A stretch of DNA of 64,000 bases from contig NZ_JAJGBN010000002.1 of NCBI RefSeq assembly GCF_020782875.1, positions 434,001 through 498,000 on the forward strand, written 5' to 3'. Position 1 is the first letter of the stretch. Each line of letters opens with the position of its first letter. The translations under genes were made by a program, and so were the position numbers. The stretch comes from Allomuricauda sp. M10 (lineage in GTDB: Bacteria; Bacteroidota; Bacteroidia; Flavobacteriales; Flavobacteriaceae). Shown piece after piece: positions 53,939 to 63,028 of this stretch. The notes below the pieces were generated by a model, which was given only the letters and a program-made list of their open reading frames with translations, was not told the origin of the DNA and searched no databases.

Positions 53939-54664
53939 CTAATTTCTACCGCGTTCCCCAGGATAAAATGTGTGTACGGGATCGCTTTGCCAAAATTCCT
54001 TGGTTTCTACGTCCAAGATGGTGAGTCCGCCCTTGAAAGCAGCTCCGGTATCCACATTCCAAACGTTAGCCGCGTTTTTAGGATCAACAACGTCCGTCTT
54101 AGACAATGGGGTGTGCCCTATGAATACTTCTTTGTAATGGGTAAGTCTTTGAGGATATTTCGGGTGATTTGGCTCCAATGCGGGATTAAGTGCCGTGGCC
54201 AGTTCCCATAAAGTCCGATCCCAATAATAGGATTGCACAAAATACTCGTAATCAATCCCTTTGAGGTTGGTATACCCAGCATGAAGATACAGCCTATTAT
54301 CGCTGGCTAGATAGAAATTTTCTAGCTCTGCATAAAATTGAAGGTGTACTTCCCACTTGTCACGACCGGCATTCAAATACGATTGTCTGGTAGCAGTTCC
54401 ACCATGGGCCAACCATTGGGGATTTTCTTTTTGGGTTATCAACCAATCCCTGCAAAGTTCGTCATGGTTCCCCCTAATGAATGTACAGTTATAAGCATCT
54501 TTCAAATAGATCAGAAAATCCACCGTTTCCACAGCGGTACTCCAAGCATCTACATAATCTCCCAAGAAAATAATATGGTCATCGGAAGTTACTTTGGCCT
54601 TGTCCATAACCTGTTCCAAAGCCCTTATCCCGGAATGTATGTCGCCCACTACCAGTGTTCGCAT
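53939..54664 (-). CDS. metallophosphoesterase (PPP-type serine/threonine phosphatase-like)
   Basis: A 241-residue calcineurin-like phosphoesterase. The metal motifs appear in order: VVGDIHSG (residues 6-12), FLGDYVDAWS (about 33-42), RGNHDE (about 68-73), then LHAGYTN and FIGHTPLSKTDV, with the conserved His. NVDTGAAFKGGLTILDVE near the end is typical of PrpA/Ppp-like bacterial enzymes. It could dephosphorylate proteins or act as a diadenosine tetraphosphatase. Confidence 0.9.
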   Translation of the reverse strand: MRTLVVGDIHSGIRALEQVMDKAKVTSDDHIIFLGDYVDAWSTAVETVDFLIYLKDAYNCTFIRGNHDELCRDWLITQKENPQWLAHGGTATRQSYLNAGRDKWEVHLQFYAELENFYLASDNRLYLHAGYTNLKGIDYEYFVQSYYWDRTLWELATALNPALEPNHPKYPQRLTHYKEVFIGHTPLSKTDVVDPKNAANVWNVDTGAAFKGGLTILDVETKEFWQSDPVHTFYPGERGRN

Positions 54665-54770
54665 AGAGAAGTTTTTGGCAATATTACAACCAAATGCCGG
54701 GGATGATAAATTATTGGCGCAAAGTTTATCAACGGATTATACCACCCCATGTAAAAAGCGTTCCCTATTT

Positions 54771-54802
54771 TTGGCCGCGGTACAAAATTCTATGTACCTT
54801 AG
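54771..54802 (+). promoter_or_regulatory. candidate promoter of the fructokinase-amylosucrase operon
   Basis: TTG (54771-54773), 21 bp, TACCTTAG (54795-54802), one mismatch to TAnnTTTG, leaving a leader of ~10 nt before the kinase ATG. TATTTTTG (54766-54773) is an alternative -7 box of the exact consensus but lacks a -33 box. Confidence 0.42.
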
Positions 54803-54818
54803 GATAATTGCATAAAAA

Positions 54819-55763
54819 ATGAAGAAGGTATTCTGTATTGGGGAAGCATTGATCGATTTTGTGGCGGAACGGCAGGGAAGTGATCTTTCCAAAGCTGTAC
54901 AATTCACCAAAAAAGCAGGGGGTGCCCCGGCAAATGTGGCCTGTGCCATCTCCAAACTTGGTGGCAAGGGCGTTTTTATAGGATGCGTGGGCGACGATCC
55001 TTTTGGAAAATTTCTGCTCGATGTACTTAAACACGAAGGCGTTGATATTTCCCTCGTGCAATTGTCCAGAACCTTCACCACCTTGGCATTTGTTTCGTTG
55101 GCCGATGATGGGGAACGGGATTTTGTGTTCAGCAGAGGGGCCGATAAGGAACTGGAATATGACCATGACCTTAGAAAAACTTTAAAAGGAAACATTTTGC
55201 ATTTGGGTGCCGCTACGGCACTCTTGGGCGGTTCCTTGGAAAAGGCCTATGGCAAATATCTGTTCGATGGGCTCACCAAGGAAATGTTCATCAGTTTTGA
55301 TCCCAATTATAGGGAAGACCTTTGGAAGGATGAACAAGATGTCTTCATCAAAAAATGCATGCCTTTCATTGAAAAATCCCATTTGTGCAAATTCAGTAAA
55401 GAGGAAGCCCAACTGCTTTCCGGAAAGTTGGATATTTACGAGGCCTGCAATGTACTCCACGAAGTAGGGACACAGGTCATAACGGTGACCTTGGGTAGCG
55501 AAGGAACTCTTTTAAGTGCTCGGGGGAAGAAAAAAATCATTCCAAGTATCCCGGTAAAACCTGTGGATACGACCGGTGCCGGGGATGCATTTATCGGTTG
55601 TCTATTGAATCAGATTTCGAATCTTGGAAACTTTGATCCCGTTTTTGAAGACTTTGCCCTGCTTGAAAAAATGGTTGCTCTGGCCAACAAGGCGGGCGCC
55701 ATTACCACTACCAATTTTGGGGCCATTGTGGCTTTGCCCACCAAAGAACAGCTCGAAGCATAA
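54819..55763 (+). CDS. PfkB-family sugar kinase, probable fructokinase
   Basis: A 314-residue ribokinase-like kinase. The N-terminal signature is FTKKAGGAPANVACAISKLGG (residues ~29-49), and the C-terminal catalytic signature is VKPVDTTGAGDAFIGCLL with the base Asp. GKSLFD-type fructokinases are about this length. It is followed by amylosucrase with no gap (TAA then ATG). Amylosucrase frees fructose from sucrose, so fructose is the likely substrate. The gene lies divergent from the phosphoesterase. Confidence 0.9.
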   Translation: MKKVFCIGEALIDFVAERQGSDLSKAVQFTKKAGGAPANVACAISKLGGKGVFIGCVGDDPFGKFLLDVLKHEGVDISLVQLSRTFTTLAFVSLADDGERDFVFSRGADKELEYDHDLRKTLKGNILHLGAATALLGGSLEKAYGKYLFDGLTKEMFISFDPNYREDLWKDEQDVFIKKCMPFIEKSHLCKFSKEEAQLLSGKLDIYEACNVLHEVGTQVITVTLGSEGTLLSARGKKKIIPSIPVKPVDTTGAGDAFIGCLLNQISNLGNFDPVFEDFALLEKMVALANKAGAITTTNFGAIVALPTKEQLEA

Positions 55764-57692
55764 ATGAACCAGGCCAGCATACATAGATTAGTTGCCGCGC
55801 AACTCAAACAAAAGGATGCCGATGTACTTTTCGACCTTCGGTTGGCGGCCAATCTGCCGTTGATCCAAAATTTGTTTTCCTCCCTTTATCCTGATGATAA
55901 CCACCAAGGTCACTTTACCAAATTGATGGACCTGCTCTCTAAATTATATGCATCTAGGCCATCCGAATTAAAAAAACAAGATTTGAAAAGGTTGGACTCC
56001 GGCAATTGGTACCAGTCCGAAAAAATCATGGGCATGCAGCTCTATGTGGAGCACTTCAACAAAGACCTCAACGGTTTAAAGGAAAAGCTGCCCTACTTTA
56101 AGGATCTGGGGGTGAATTTTTTGCATTTGATGCCGATCACCACCCGCCCCAGTGGAGAAAATGATGGGGGTTATGCCGTGAACAGCTACTTGCAGGTTGA
56201 TAAAAGGTACGGTACCAAGGAAGATCTGTTGGCCTTGACCTCCGAGTTCAGAAAAGAGGGCATTTACCTGATGTTGGATTTTGTGGTGAACCATACTTCC
56301 AACGAATTTTCATGGGCCAAAAAAGCCATAAAGGGCGATAAAAAATACCAAGGGTACTATTACACTTTTGAGGATTACACCATTCCCGCAGAATTTGAAA
56401 AAACCCTTCCAGAGGTATTCCCTGAAACCTCCCCGGGCAGCTTTACCTATGTCCCCGAAATGGATCGGTGGGTCATGACCGTTTTCAACAGTTACCAATG
56501 GGACCTGAACTATACCAACCCCGAAGTGTTCTTGGAAATGCTCACCAATCTGGTAAAATTGACCGATCTTGGGGTAGATGTGGTCCGTTTTGATGCACTG
56601 GCTTTCCTTTGGAAAAAAATGGGGACTATCTCCCAAAACCTTCCTGAGGCCCATAATCTGGTTGCCTTGTTCCGAATGTGCCTTCAGGTTGTTGCACCGG
56701 GGGTAATCCTTTTGGCAGAGGCTATTGTGGCTCCAACCGATATCATCAAATATTTTGGCGAGGACCAAAAAATGGGCAATGAATGTGAGGTGGCCTATAA
56801 CGCCTCGCTGATGGCCCTACTCTGGAATTCCATAGCCACCAAAAGAACATCATTGCTTTACAAAAGTTGGGACCATGTGCCACCCAAACCAGTAGATTGT
56901 ACATGGATCAACTACATCCGTTGTCACGATGATATTGGGCTTGGCTACGAAAATCAATTGATCCAGGAATTGGGCTGGAACCCGGATATGCACCGCAAAT
57001 TTTTGTTGGATTATTATTGCCAACATTTGGATTGGTCACCCGCCAAAGGGCTCATGTTCATGTACAATCCCAAAACTGGGGACGGGCGAATCACCGGAAG
57101 TGCAGCCTCTCTATTGGGACTGGAAAAAGCACTGGAATTAAAGGATGATGTGCTGATCCACCATGCCATGAACAAAATCATCATGCTGCACGGCATTATC
57201 CTCGCTTTTGGGGGGATCCCCCTAATCTATGCTGGGGATGAGATAGCCACACTCAACGATTATTCTTTCCGAAATGATGATTCCAAAAAGGAGGATAGCC
57301 GATGGGTAAACCGACCTCTACAGAATTGGGAAACCATATCCAATTTGGACGACAAAGATCTTCCACAATCCAAGGTCTACCATACCCTTCAAAAATTGAT
57401 CAGCATTCGAAAGAGTGACCCTGTATTTGCTGACAATAATAGCCTTTCACTTTGCCATACAGGCAACGATCATATCCTGGTTTTTGAAAAAAGGGGCAAC
57501 CAACAAGATGGTCTGTTGGTCCTCTGCAATTTTGATGAAAACGCCCAAGTAATTGAAACAGGCTGGATCAAAAGGCTGGGCTATTTTGCCAAAGGTGATC
57601 CCATTAATTTGGTTACGGGTGAAAAATTAGTCATGAAAAGTGCACTTCTTGAAATTGCTCCCTACCAACTCATCTGGTTAAAAAGGGATTAA
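55764..57692 (+). CDS. amylosucrase (GH13)
   Basis: A 642-residue glucansucrase that builds alpha-1,4-glucan from sucrose and releases fructose. It has the helical N-terminal domain of the family (residues ~1-90), then a GH13 barrel: GNWYQSEKIMGMQLYVEHFNKDLNGLKEKLPYFKDLGVNFLHLMP. The catalytic nucleophile is Asp277 (GVDVVRFDALAF), the acid/base is Glu319 (LLAEAIVAP), and His388-Asp389 are in RCHDDIG. Length and order agree with Neisseria amylosucrase (636 residues) as I recall it. No signal peptide is visible, so it acts in the cytoplasm, next to its kinase. A sucrose importer is not in the window. Confidence 0.92.
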   Translation: MNQASIHRLVAAQLKQKDADVLFDLRLAANLPLIQNLFSSLYPDDNHQGHFTKLMDLLSKLYASRPSELKKQDLKRLDSGNWYQSEKIMGMQLYVEHFNKDLNGLKEKLPYFKDLGVNFLHLMPITTRPSGENDGGYAVNSYLQVDKRYGTKEDLLALTSEFRKEGIYLMLDFVVNHTSNEFSWAKKAIKGDKKYQGYYYTFEDYTIPAEFEKTLPEVFPETSPGSFTYVPEMDRWVMTVFNSYQWDLNYTNPEVFLEMLTNLVKLTDLGVDVVRFDALAFLWKKMGTISQNLPEAHNLVALFRMCLQVVAPGVILLAEAIVAPTDIIKYFGEDQKMGNECEVAYNASLMALLWNSIATKRTSLLYKSWDHVPPKPVDCTWINYIRCHDDIGLGYENQLIQELGWNPDMHRKFLLDYYCQHLDWSPAKGLMFMYNPKTGDGRITGSAASLLGLEKALELKDDVLIHHAMNKIIMLHGIILAFGGIPLIYAGDEIATLNDYSFRNDDSKKEDSRWVNRPLQNWETISNLDDKDLPQSKVYHTLQKLISIRKSDPVFADNNSLSLCHTGNDHILVFEKRGNQQDGLLVLCNFDENAQVIETGWIKRLGYFAKGDPINLVTGEKLVMKSALLEIAPYQLIWLKRD

Positions 57693-58825
57693 CTATACTT
57701 CACTTTTCTTAGGATGCGCTGTGATTCTTTCAGGGAGAGATACACATTCCTGTCGTACTCTTTCAATATTTCACGTGATTTGTCCATTTGATCTTTGGCC
57801 TCTTCGAATCCGTTCAGGTAACAGATCAAATAGGTTGCCGGAAGATGGGTCACATCAACATGTTCCGAAGCGGTTAAAGGAATATTGCTCTCCAGTTTTT
57901 TTAAAAGGGAATTATTGGCATTATACACGTGGAACAACGTCCGCTTGTCAAATAGGGGCGGTTCAAAAATCAATTTGCTGTTAATGGTGTACTTTCCATT
58001 TTCGGAAAAGGTGATCGTCATTTCTTCCAACGGATAATATTTTTGTTGGGTGCCCAATCCAAGCTGCACATATTCCACGGTACTGAAGGTATCCTCGTTG
58101 TATTCGATGGTAATCTCATCCAAAGCGGAATAGAATAATTTTACCTGTTCGTTGATCAATTCAATATCTACCCGTGAATAATAAATTTTGTTCTTTACCT
58201 TCTTCTTGTTCCCTGCCCAGCACACCACAAACTGTTCCTTGAACACCTTATAATCGCTGGTTAGGTCAGGATGTCGGGTGTTCATGAAATTGATGACGGC
58301 ATCAAGGGTAAGTTCAATATTATTTCGGGCATGTTGCTCGATCATGGCCACTTCCCCGGAATTGATGTCTTTTAGTTCCACCCCATACGCTTTGGGCAAG
58401 CTTATACTTCCTTCCCTGAAGAAAACCGAACCCCCGTAATATTTCCAAATGTTCTTGCGCAGGGAGCAGACTTTTCCATTAGAACGGATCGTGACCAAAC
58501 CCACTACCTTTCCTTCGGGTAAATGGGGAAATGGGATATTTTCATAAGAAATGATGGGTGGATTCTCCAAATAGGCATTCACCAGGTTTTGGATCTTGCT
58601 GTCATCGAAAAAATCGACCCCCACAATATCATTATCGGCGTCTTCCACACCGATTACAATAAACGAGTTGTTCTTGGGATTACTGTTCGCCAAGGCACAG
58701 ACGTGCTTCAGGAACTTGGCCTTGCCTTCTTTTTCCCCTATGGATATAAAACGCTTTTTATCGTAAAAACTATTCTCGTCGTTATGAGCCAATAAGTTTT
58801 TTACGAGTAGGCGTTTGTTAATCAT
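57689..58825 (-). CDS. AlbA_2 (Schlafen-type) DNA-binding-domain protein
   Basis: A 378-residue protein. The N-terminal ~150 residues match AlbA_2/divergent AAA_4: EKEGKAKFLKHVCALANSNPKNNSFIVIGVEDADNDIVGVDFFDDSKIQNLVNAYLENPP, then GKVVGLVTIRSNGKVCSLRKN and VFFREGSISLP. The rest has no recognised domain. Such proteins are listed as putative transcriptional regulators or ATP-binding proteins; the biochemical role is unsettled. It converges on amylosucrase with a 4-bp stop overlap. Confidence 0.82.
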   Translation of the reverse strand: MINKRLLVKNLLAHNDENSFYDKKRFISIGEKEGKAKFLKHVCALANSNPKNNSFIVIGVEDADNDIVGVDFFDDSKIQNLVNAYLENPPIISYENIPFPHLPEGKVVGLVTIRSNGKVCSLRKNIWKYYGGSVFFREGSISLPKAYGVELKDINSGEVAMIEQHARNNIELTLDAVINFMNTRHPDLTSDYKVFKEQFVVCWAGNKKKVKNKIYYSRVDIELINEQVKLFYSALDEITIEYNEDTFSTVEYVQLGLGTQQKYYPLEEMTITFSENGKYTINSKLIFEPPLFDKRTLFHVYNANNSLLKKLESNIPLTASEHVDVTHLPATYLICYLNGFEEAKDQMDKSREILKEYDRNVYLSLKESQRILRKVKYS

Positions 58826-58833
58826 AGTATAAA

Positions 58834-58861
58834 GTTTCGGGTTTCAAGTTGCGAGTTGAAG
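58834..58861. repeat. four degenerate 7-mers (GTTTCGG, GTTTCAA, GTTGCGA, GTTGAAG)
   Basis: Tandem 7-base units in the short gap between the four-helix-bundle and AlbA_2 genes. Such GTTTCGnGTTT... spacers recur between flavobacterial genes as I recall. Only one array is seen here. Confidence 0.55.
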
Positions 58862-58870
58862 CCTTTTATT

Positions 58871-59251
58871 TTAATCATATTTGGCTCCTTTTCTTTCAGA
58901 ATTTTTAAGATACACTATAAAAGCACCTATCTTTTTTCCTTCCTTTATTGTTTTTGAAAAAATCTCGTCAAACTGTTCTTTAGAAATATGCTTCCTATCC
59001 AAACATCGATAAAGCTGAGATCTCAACTCGCCACATGAAGCTTTTGCAATACTTAAAAATTGAATGAATTCCCTATTTCCATTTCTTTCAAATCCTTCTG
59101 CAATATTGTCCATTATGGAACCGGATGAAGCATTCATTTGATTTTTCAAACTGTAATCATTACCCAATGAGGTGTTCTCAATCAGTCCCCATACCTCGTT
59201 ACAAATTTCTCGCGCCAACTTCCATACATCCAATTCTTCAAAACCATTCAT
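58871..59251 (-). CDS. four-helix-bundle protein (23S rRNA-IVP/TIGR02436 type)
   Basis: A 126-residue protein: FEELDVWKLAREICNEVWGLI, then NQMNASSGSIMDNIAEGFERNGNREFIQFLSIAKASCGELRSQLYRCLDRKHISKEQFDEIF. This is the four-helix-bundle family first found as ORFs in 23S rRNA intervening sequences. Free-standing copies are frequent in Bacteroidota; function unknown. The coding sequence is more AT-rich than its neighbours, suggesting independent mobility or transfer. Confidence 0.9.
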   Translation of the reverse strand: MNGFEELDVWKLAREICNEVWGLIENTSLGNDYSLKNQMNASSGSIMDNIAEGFERNGNREFIQFLSIAKASCGELRSQLYRCLDRKHISKEQFDEIFSKTIKEGKKIGAFIVYLKNSERKGAKYD

Positions 59252-59292
59252 AATAGCTCTTTTAAACCTTCAACCCAAAACACGCAATACAT

Positions 59293-60048
59293 TTAGATGC
59301 TTTTCTTGACGATGGTGCTACTGGCCTGAGCCGTGGGCATGACGATCAGGTCCGCTATATTGACGTGATACGGTCTTGTAACCACAAAATGAATGATGTC
59401 CGCAATATCCTGAGGTTTAAGAGGTTGAAACCCTTTGTATACATTGGAAGCTCTTTCTTTATCTCCCTTGAACCGAACATCGCTGAATTCCGTTTCCACC
59501 AAACCTGGGTTCACTGCTCCAACACGGATACCATAGGCATTCAGATCCATACGCATTCCTTGGTTGATGGCATCCACGGCATGTTTGCTGGCGCAGTACA
59601 CATTCCCGTTCGGATAAACTTCTTTTCCTGCGGTTGATCCTATGTTGATGACATGGCCAGACTTGCGTTCCACCATTTGAGGTAGTACTGCTTTTGATAC
59701 ATATAACAGACCTTTTACGTTGATGTCCAACATGGCTTCCCAATCATCAGGGTTGCCTTTATCAATAGGGTCCAAACCATGTGCATTGCCCGCATTATTA
59801 ATCAAAATATCAATGCTTGAAAATTCATCCGGTAGATTTTCAATTGCCGAAAAGACCGCCTCCCGATCCCGAACATCAAAAGTTAAGGTGTGGATTTCTG
59901 TTTTGTTACCTAGTTCTTTTTTAAGTTCATCCAACCGTTCCTGTCTTCGTCCACAAAGAATCAATCTAAATCCTTCTTTGGCAAAAAGTTCTGCCGTAGC
60001 CTTTCCTATGCCACTAGTGGCACCCGTAATCAAAGCTGTTTTACTCAT
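59293..60048 (-). CDS. short-chain dehydrogenase/reductase
   Basis: A 251-residue classical SDR. Cofactor loop TGATSGIG (residues 9-16), NNAG (84-87), and the catalytic Ser138, Tyr151 and Lys155 (VYCASKHA). The overall pattern is of the YdfG/3-hydroxy acid dehydrogenase group (NAGNAHGLDPIDKGNPDDWEAMLDINVKGLLYVSKAVLP). It may oxidise serine or 3-hydroxy acids with NADP. It lies 11 bp after the aldo/keto reductase gene, in one run. Confidence 0.9.
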   Translation of the reverse strand: MSKTALITGATSGIGKATAELFAKEGFRLILCGRRQERLDELKKELGNKTEIHTLTFDVRDREAVFSAIENLPDEFSSIDILINNAGNAHGLDPIDKGNPDDWEAMLDINVKGLLYVSKAVLPQMVERKSGHVINIGSTAGKEVYPNGNVYCASKHAVDAINQGMRMDLNAYGIRVGAVNPGLVETEFSDVRFKGDKERASNVYKGFQPLKPQDIADIIHFVVTRPYHVNIADLIVMPTAQASSTIVKKSI

Positions 60049-60059
60049 TTCCTTTCTTC

Positions 60060-60932
60060 TTATGGCACATCATGGCCTTGGCTTGCCACCAAAAGGGAAA
60101 ACCAATCCTGAAGTTCCAGATCTATCTCCGCAGCTTTGGCGGATTCTTCAATTCTTTTCTTGTCGGTCGTGCCAATAACGGGGTAAATTTTGGCGGGATG
60201 TTTCAAGATCCAGGCCAACAACAACTGGCTTTCATTGGCGGAATATTTGTCTTCCAAAGGTTCCATGGCCTTTTTAATCCTTTTCGTCTGCTTGTCACTG
60301 TCCCTAAAATAACTCCCCAACGGACTCCATGCCATGGCCAATCGATTATTGGCGATACAATCATCAAAAGTTCCGTCGTACATGGGTTCGTCATGGGTCA
60401 GGGAGAACTCTACTTGGTTACCTGAAACGGGAATGGCCTTTTCTAACATGGCCACCTGTGTTGGGGTAAAATTGGAAACACCAACTTGTTTTACCTTGCC
60501 GCTATCAAGCAAATGTTGAAGGGCCTCGGCCATTTCATAAGGTTCCATCAATGGGCTAGGACGGTGCATCAAGAGCAGATCCAAATACTCTGTGTTCAGT
60601 TTTTTCAAACTTTGCTCGGCCGACCAAATGATGTATTCCCTGTCGTATTGATAGTGGTTGATCTTATTATCCCTTCCTCGGGTCAATTGGATCCCACATT
60701 TGGAAATCAACTGGATATCTTCCCTTTTGATACCACTTTCGGCATAGGCCTTACCAAAATCGGATTCGGTGGAATAGCTGCCGTAAATATCGGCATGGTC
60801 AAAGGTTGTCAACCCACATTCGATGCAATGGTGCATCAGTTCGATCATTTCTTTTTTGGAAAGTTTCTTCCCCCAACTTCCCCACGTCATGGTTCCAGAG
60901 ATAATTCTGGAAAATTTATTGTTCATTTGCAT
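60060..60932 (-). CDS. aldo/keto reductase, YdhF-like
   Basis: A 290-residue TIM-barrel oxidoreductase. The catalytic-Tyr motif is FDHADIYGSYSTESDFGKAY, Lys in QLISKCGIQ and His in LLLMHRPSPLMEPYEMAEAL. It resembles E. coli YdhF. It shares a run with the SDR gene, and both may reduce carbonyls; neither substrate is known. MQM start; a second ATG two codons in is possible. Confidence 0.9.
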   Translation of the reverse strand: MQMNNKFSRIISGTMTWGSWGKKLSKKEMIELMHHCIECGLTTFDHADIYGSYSTESDFGKAYAESGIKREDIQLISKCGIQLTRGRDNKINHYQYDREYIIWSAEQSLKKLNTEYLDLLLMHRPSPLMEPYEMAEALQHLLDSGKVKQVGVSNFTPTQVAMLEKAIPVSGNQVEFSLTHDEPMYDGTFDDCIANNRLAMAWSPLGSYFRDSDKQTKRIKKAMEPLEDKYSANESQLLLAWILKHPAKIYPVIGTTDKKRIEESAKAAEIDLELQDWFSLLVASQGHDVP

Positions 60933-61091
60933 ATAGGATGAAAGTATAAAATTAAACCCTTAAATCCTTCATAAAACTAGGGGTTTAGCGTTTTTTTTAA
61001 CCATTAATTAACAGGCGGGTTTTAAATAAATCTACATTTTGCACACCCTAGTAAAATCACTGACAGTAATACCAAACAACAGGAGCTTATA

Positions 61092-62093
61092 ATGGAAGAA
61101 AACACTACTATCGATATTAGTGCTGTGAATGAGAAAATTGCCCAAGAAAGTGCCTTTATCGATCTTCTTACCACTGAAATGAACAAGGCCATCGTTGGCC
61201 AGAACCATATGGTCGAACGATTATTGATCGGTCTCTTGGGAAAAGGGCATATTCTTTTGGAAGGCGTTCCCGGACTGGCGAAGACATTGGCCATCAATAC
61301 CTTGGCAAAAGCGGTTAAAGGAAGTTTTAGCCGGATCCAGTTTACCCCCGATCTTTTACCTGCCGACGTGATCGGTACCTTGATCTACAACATCAAGGAG
61401 AACGATTTCTCCATCAAAAAAGGACCCATTTTTGCCAATTTCGTTTTGGCGGATGAGATCAACAGGGCCCCTGCCAAAGTACAATCGGCCCTTTTGGAGG
61501 CCATGCAGGAAAAACAGGTGACCATTGGTGACGAAACCTTTAAGTTAGATGCACCGTTCTTGGTAATGGCCACCCAAAACCCAGTGGAGCAAGAGGGAAC
61601 CTACCCGTTGCCTGAGGCACAGGTAGACCGTTTTATGCTCAAGACCGTTATTGACTATCCCAAGCTCAATGAGGAACAACTCATTATCAGGCAAAACCTG
61701 AAAGGCGAAACGGAACCCATTAAGGCCGTAGTTTCCGTTGAGCAGATCCTTAGAGCCCAAAATACTGTACGTGAGGTGTACATGGATGAGAAAATCGAAA
61801 AGTATATCCTCGACCTGATCTTTGCCACACGTTACCCAGAAAAATACAATTTGGAAAACTTGAAGCCCCTGATCAGTTTTGGTGCTTCCCCAAGGGGTAG
61901 TATCAACCTGGCCAATGCTTCCAAGTGTTATGCCTTCGTCAAACGTAGGGGCTATGTGGTTCCCGAGGATGTTAGAGCCGTAGTGCACGATGTACTGCGA
62001 CACAGGATCGGCATTACCTATGAAGCGGAGGCGGAAAACATTACTTCGGAAGAAATCATCAACAAGATCGTAAACGAAGTAGAAGTGCCTTAG
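61092..62093 (+). CDS. MoxR-family AAA+ ATPase
   Basis: A 333-residue MoxR ATPase. Walker A is LLEGVPGLAKTLAINTLAKAV (GxxxxGKT variant GVPGLAKT). Walker B is ADEINRAPAKVQSALLEAMQEKQVTIGD. The sensor region is MATQNPVEQEGTYPLPEAQVDRFMLK. MoxR proteins act as chaperones assembling metal or VWA-domain complexes. It starts the Bat-type operon with DUF58 and a BatD-like protein. An AGGAG 5-9 bp before the ATG is one of the few Shine-Dalgarno-like sites in the window. Confidence 0.95.
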   Translation: MEENTTIDISAVNEKIAQESAFIDLLTTEMNKAIVGQNHMVERLLIGLLGKGHILLEGVPGLAKTLAINTLAKAVKGSFSRIQFTPDLLPADVIGTLIYNIKENDFSIKKGPIFANFVLADEINRAPAKVQSALLEAMQEKQVTIGDETFKLDAPFLVMATQNPVEQEGTYPLPEAQVDRFMLKTVIDYPKLNEEQLIIRQNLKGETEPIKAVVSVEQILRAQNTVREVYMDEKIEKYILDLIFATRYPEKYNLENLKPLISFGASPRGSINLANASKCYAFVKRRGYVVPEDVRAVVHDVLRHRIGITYEAEAENITSEEIINKIVNEVEVP

Positions 62094-62161
62094 CGGTTCA
62101 ATGTTTCTCGGTGTAAGTAGCCATACTTTAAGCCAACCCGAAAACCTATTTCTTGAACCAG

Positions 62162-63028
62162 ATGGATACAAAGGAACTACTAAAAAAAGTACGTAAGATT
62201 GAAATAAAGACCCGGCGTCTGTCCGACCATATTTTTGGTGGGGAGTACCATTCTACGTTCAAAGGTAGGGGTATGACCTTCAGTGAGGTGAGGCAGTACC
62301 AGTTCGGGGACGATGTAAGGAGCATTGATTGGAACGTGACCGCCCGCTACAATGAACCTTTCGTAAAGGTTTTTGAGGAGGAACGCGAATTGACCATGAT
62401 GCTGATGGTTGATGTCAGTGGATCCGAATTGTTCGGAACTTCTAATCAGTTCAAAAAGGAAATCGTTACGGAGATTTCGGCCACACTTGCTTTCTCTGCC
62501 CTACAGAATAATGATAAAGTGGGGTTGATCCTCTTTTCGGATGTAGTGGAACTTTTCATCCCACCGAAAAAAGGAAAGAGCCATGTGCTGCGCATCATCA
62601 GGGAGTTGTTGGAATTCACCCCAAAAAGCAGCAAAACGAACATTGCGGAGGCACTGAAGTTCCTGACCAATGTGATGAAGAAAAAAGCCATCGTATTCGT
62701 ACTGTCCGATTTTATAGCCGACGATTACCAGAACACACTGCGTATTGTGGGCAATAAACACGATGTGACGGGCATACGGGTGTTCGATGAAAGGGAGGAG
62801 TCCATCCCGAATTTGGGCATGGTACAGATGCAAGATGCGGAAACCGGGGAATACCAATTGGTGAACACCCAATCCAAACGCGTTCGATACGCTTACGGAC
62901 AATATTATAAAGACAAAGTAGCCTATTACACCGATTCGTTCACCAAGTCTGGTTGCGGGGTGATCAATTGCCGTACCGATGAAAGTTACGTGCGAAAACT
63001 ATTGGGGTACTTTAAACGAAGGGCATAA
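62162..63028 (+). CDS. DUF58 domain-containing protein
   Basis: A 288-residue protein. The N-terminus has the DUF58 core: YHSTFKGRGMTFSEVRQYQFGDDVRSIDWNVTARYNEPFVKVFEEERELTMMLMVDVSGSELFG, where DVSGS is a MIDAS-like metal site. The VWA-like fold continues to the end. DUF58 proteins pair with MoxR ATPases. Start at ATG 62162; a TTG three codons earlier is less likely. The stop shares a base with the next ATG (TAATG). Confidence 0.92.
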   Translation: MDTKELLKKVRKIEIKTRRLSDHIFGGEYHSTFKGRGMTFSEVRQYQFGDDVRSIDWNVTARYNEPFVKVFEEERELTMMLMVDVSGSELFGTSNQFKKEIVTEISATLAFSALQNNDKVGLILFSDVVELFIPPKKGKSHVLRIIRELLEFTPKSSKTNIAEALKFLTNVMKKKAIVFVLSDFIADDYQNTLRIVGNKHDVTGIRVFDEREESIPNLGMVQMQDAETGEYQLVNTQSKRVRYAYGQYYKDKVAYYTDSFTKSGCGVINCRTDESYVRKLLGYFKRRA

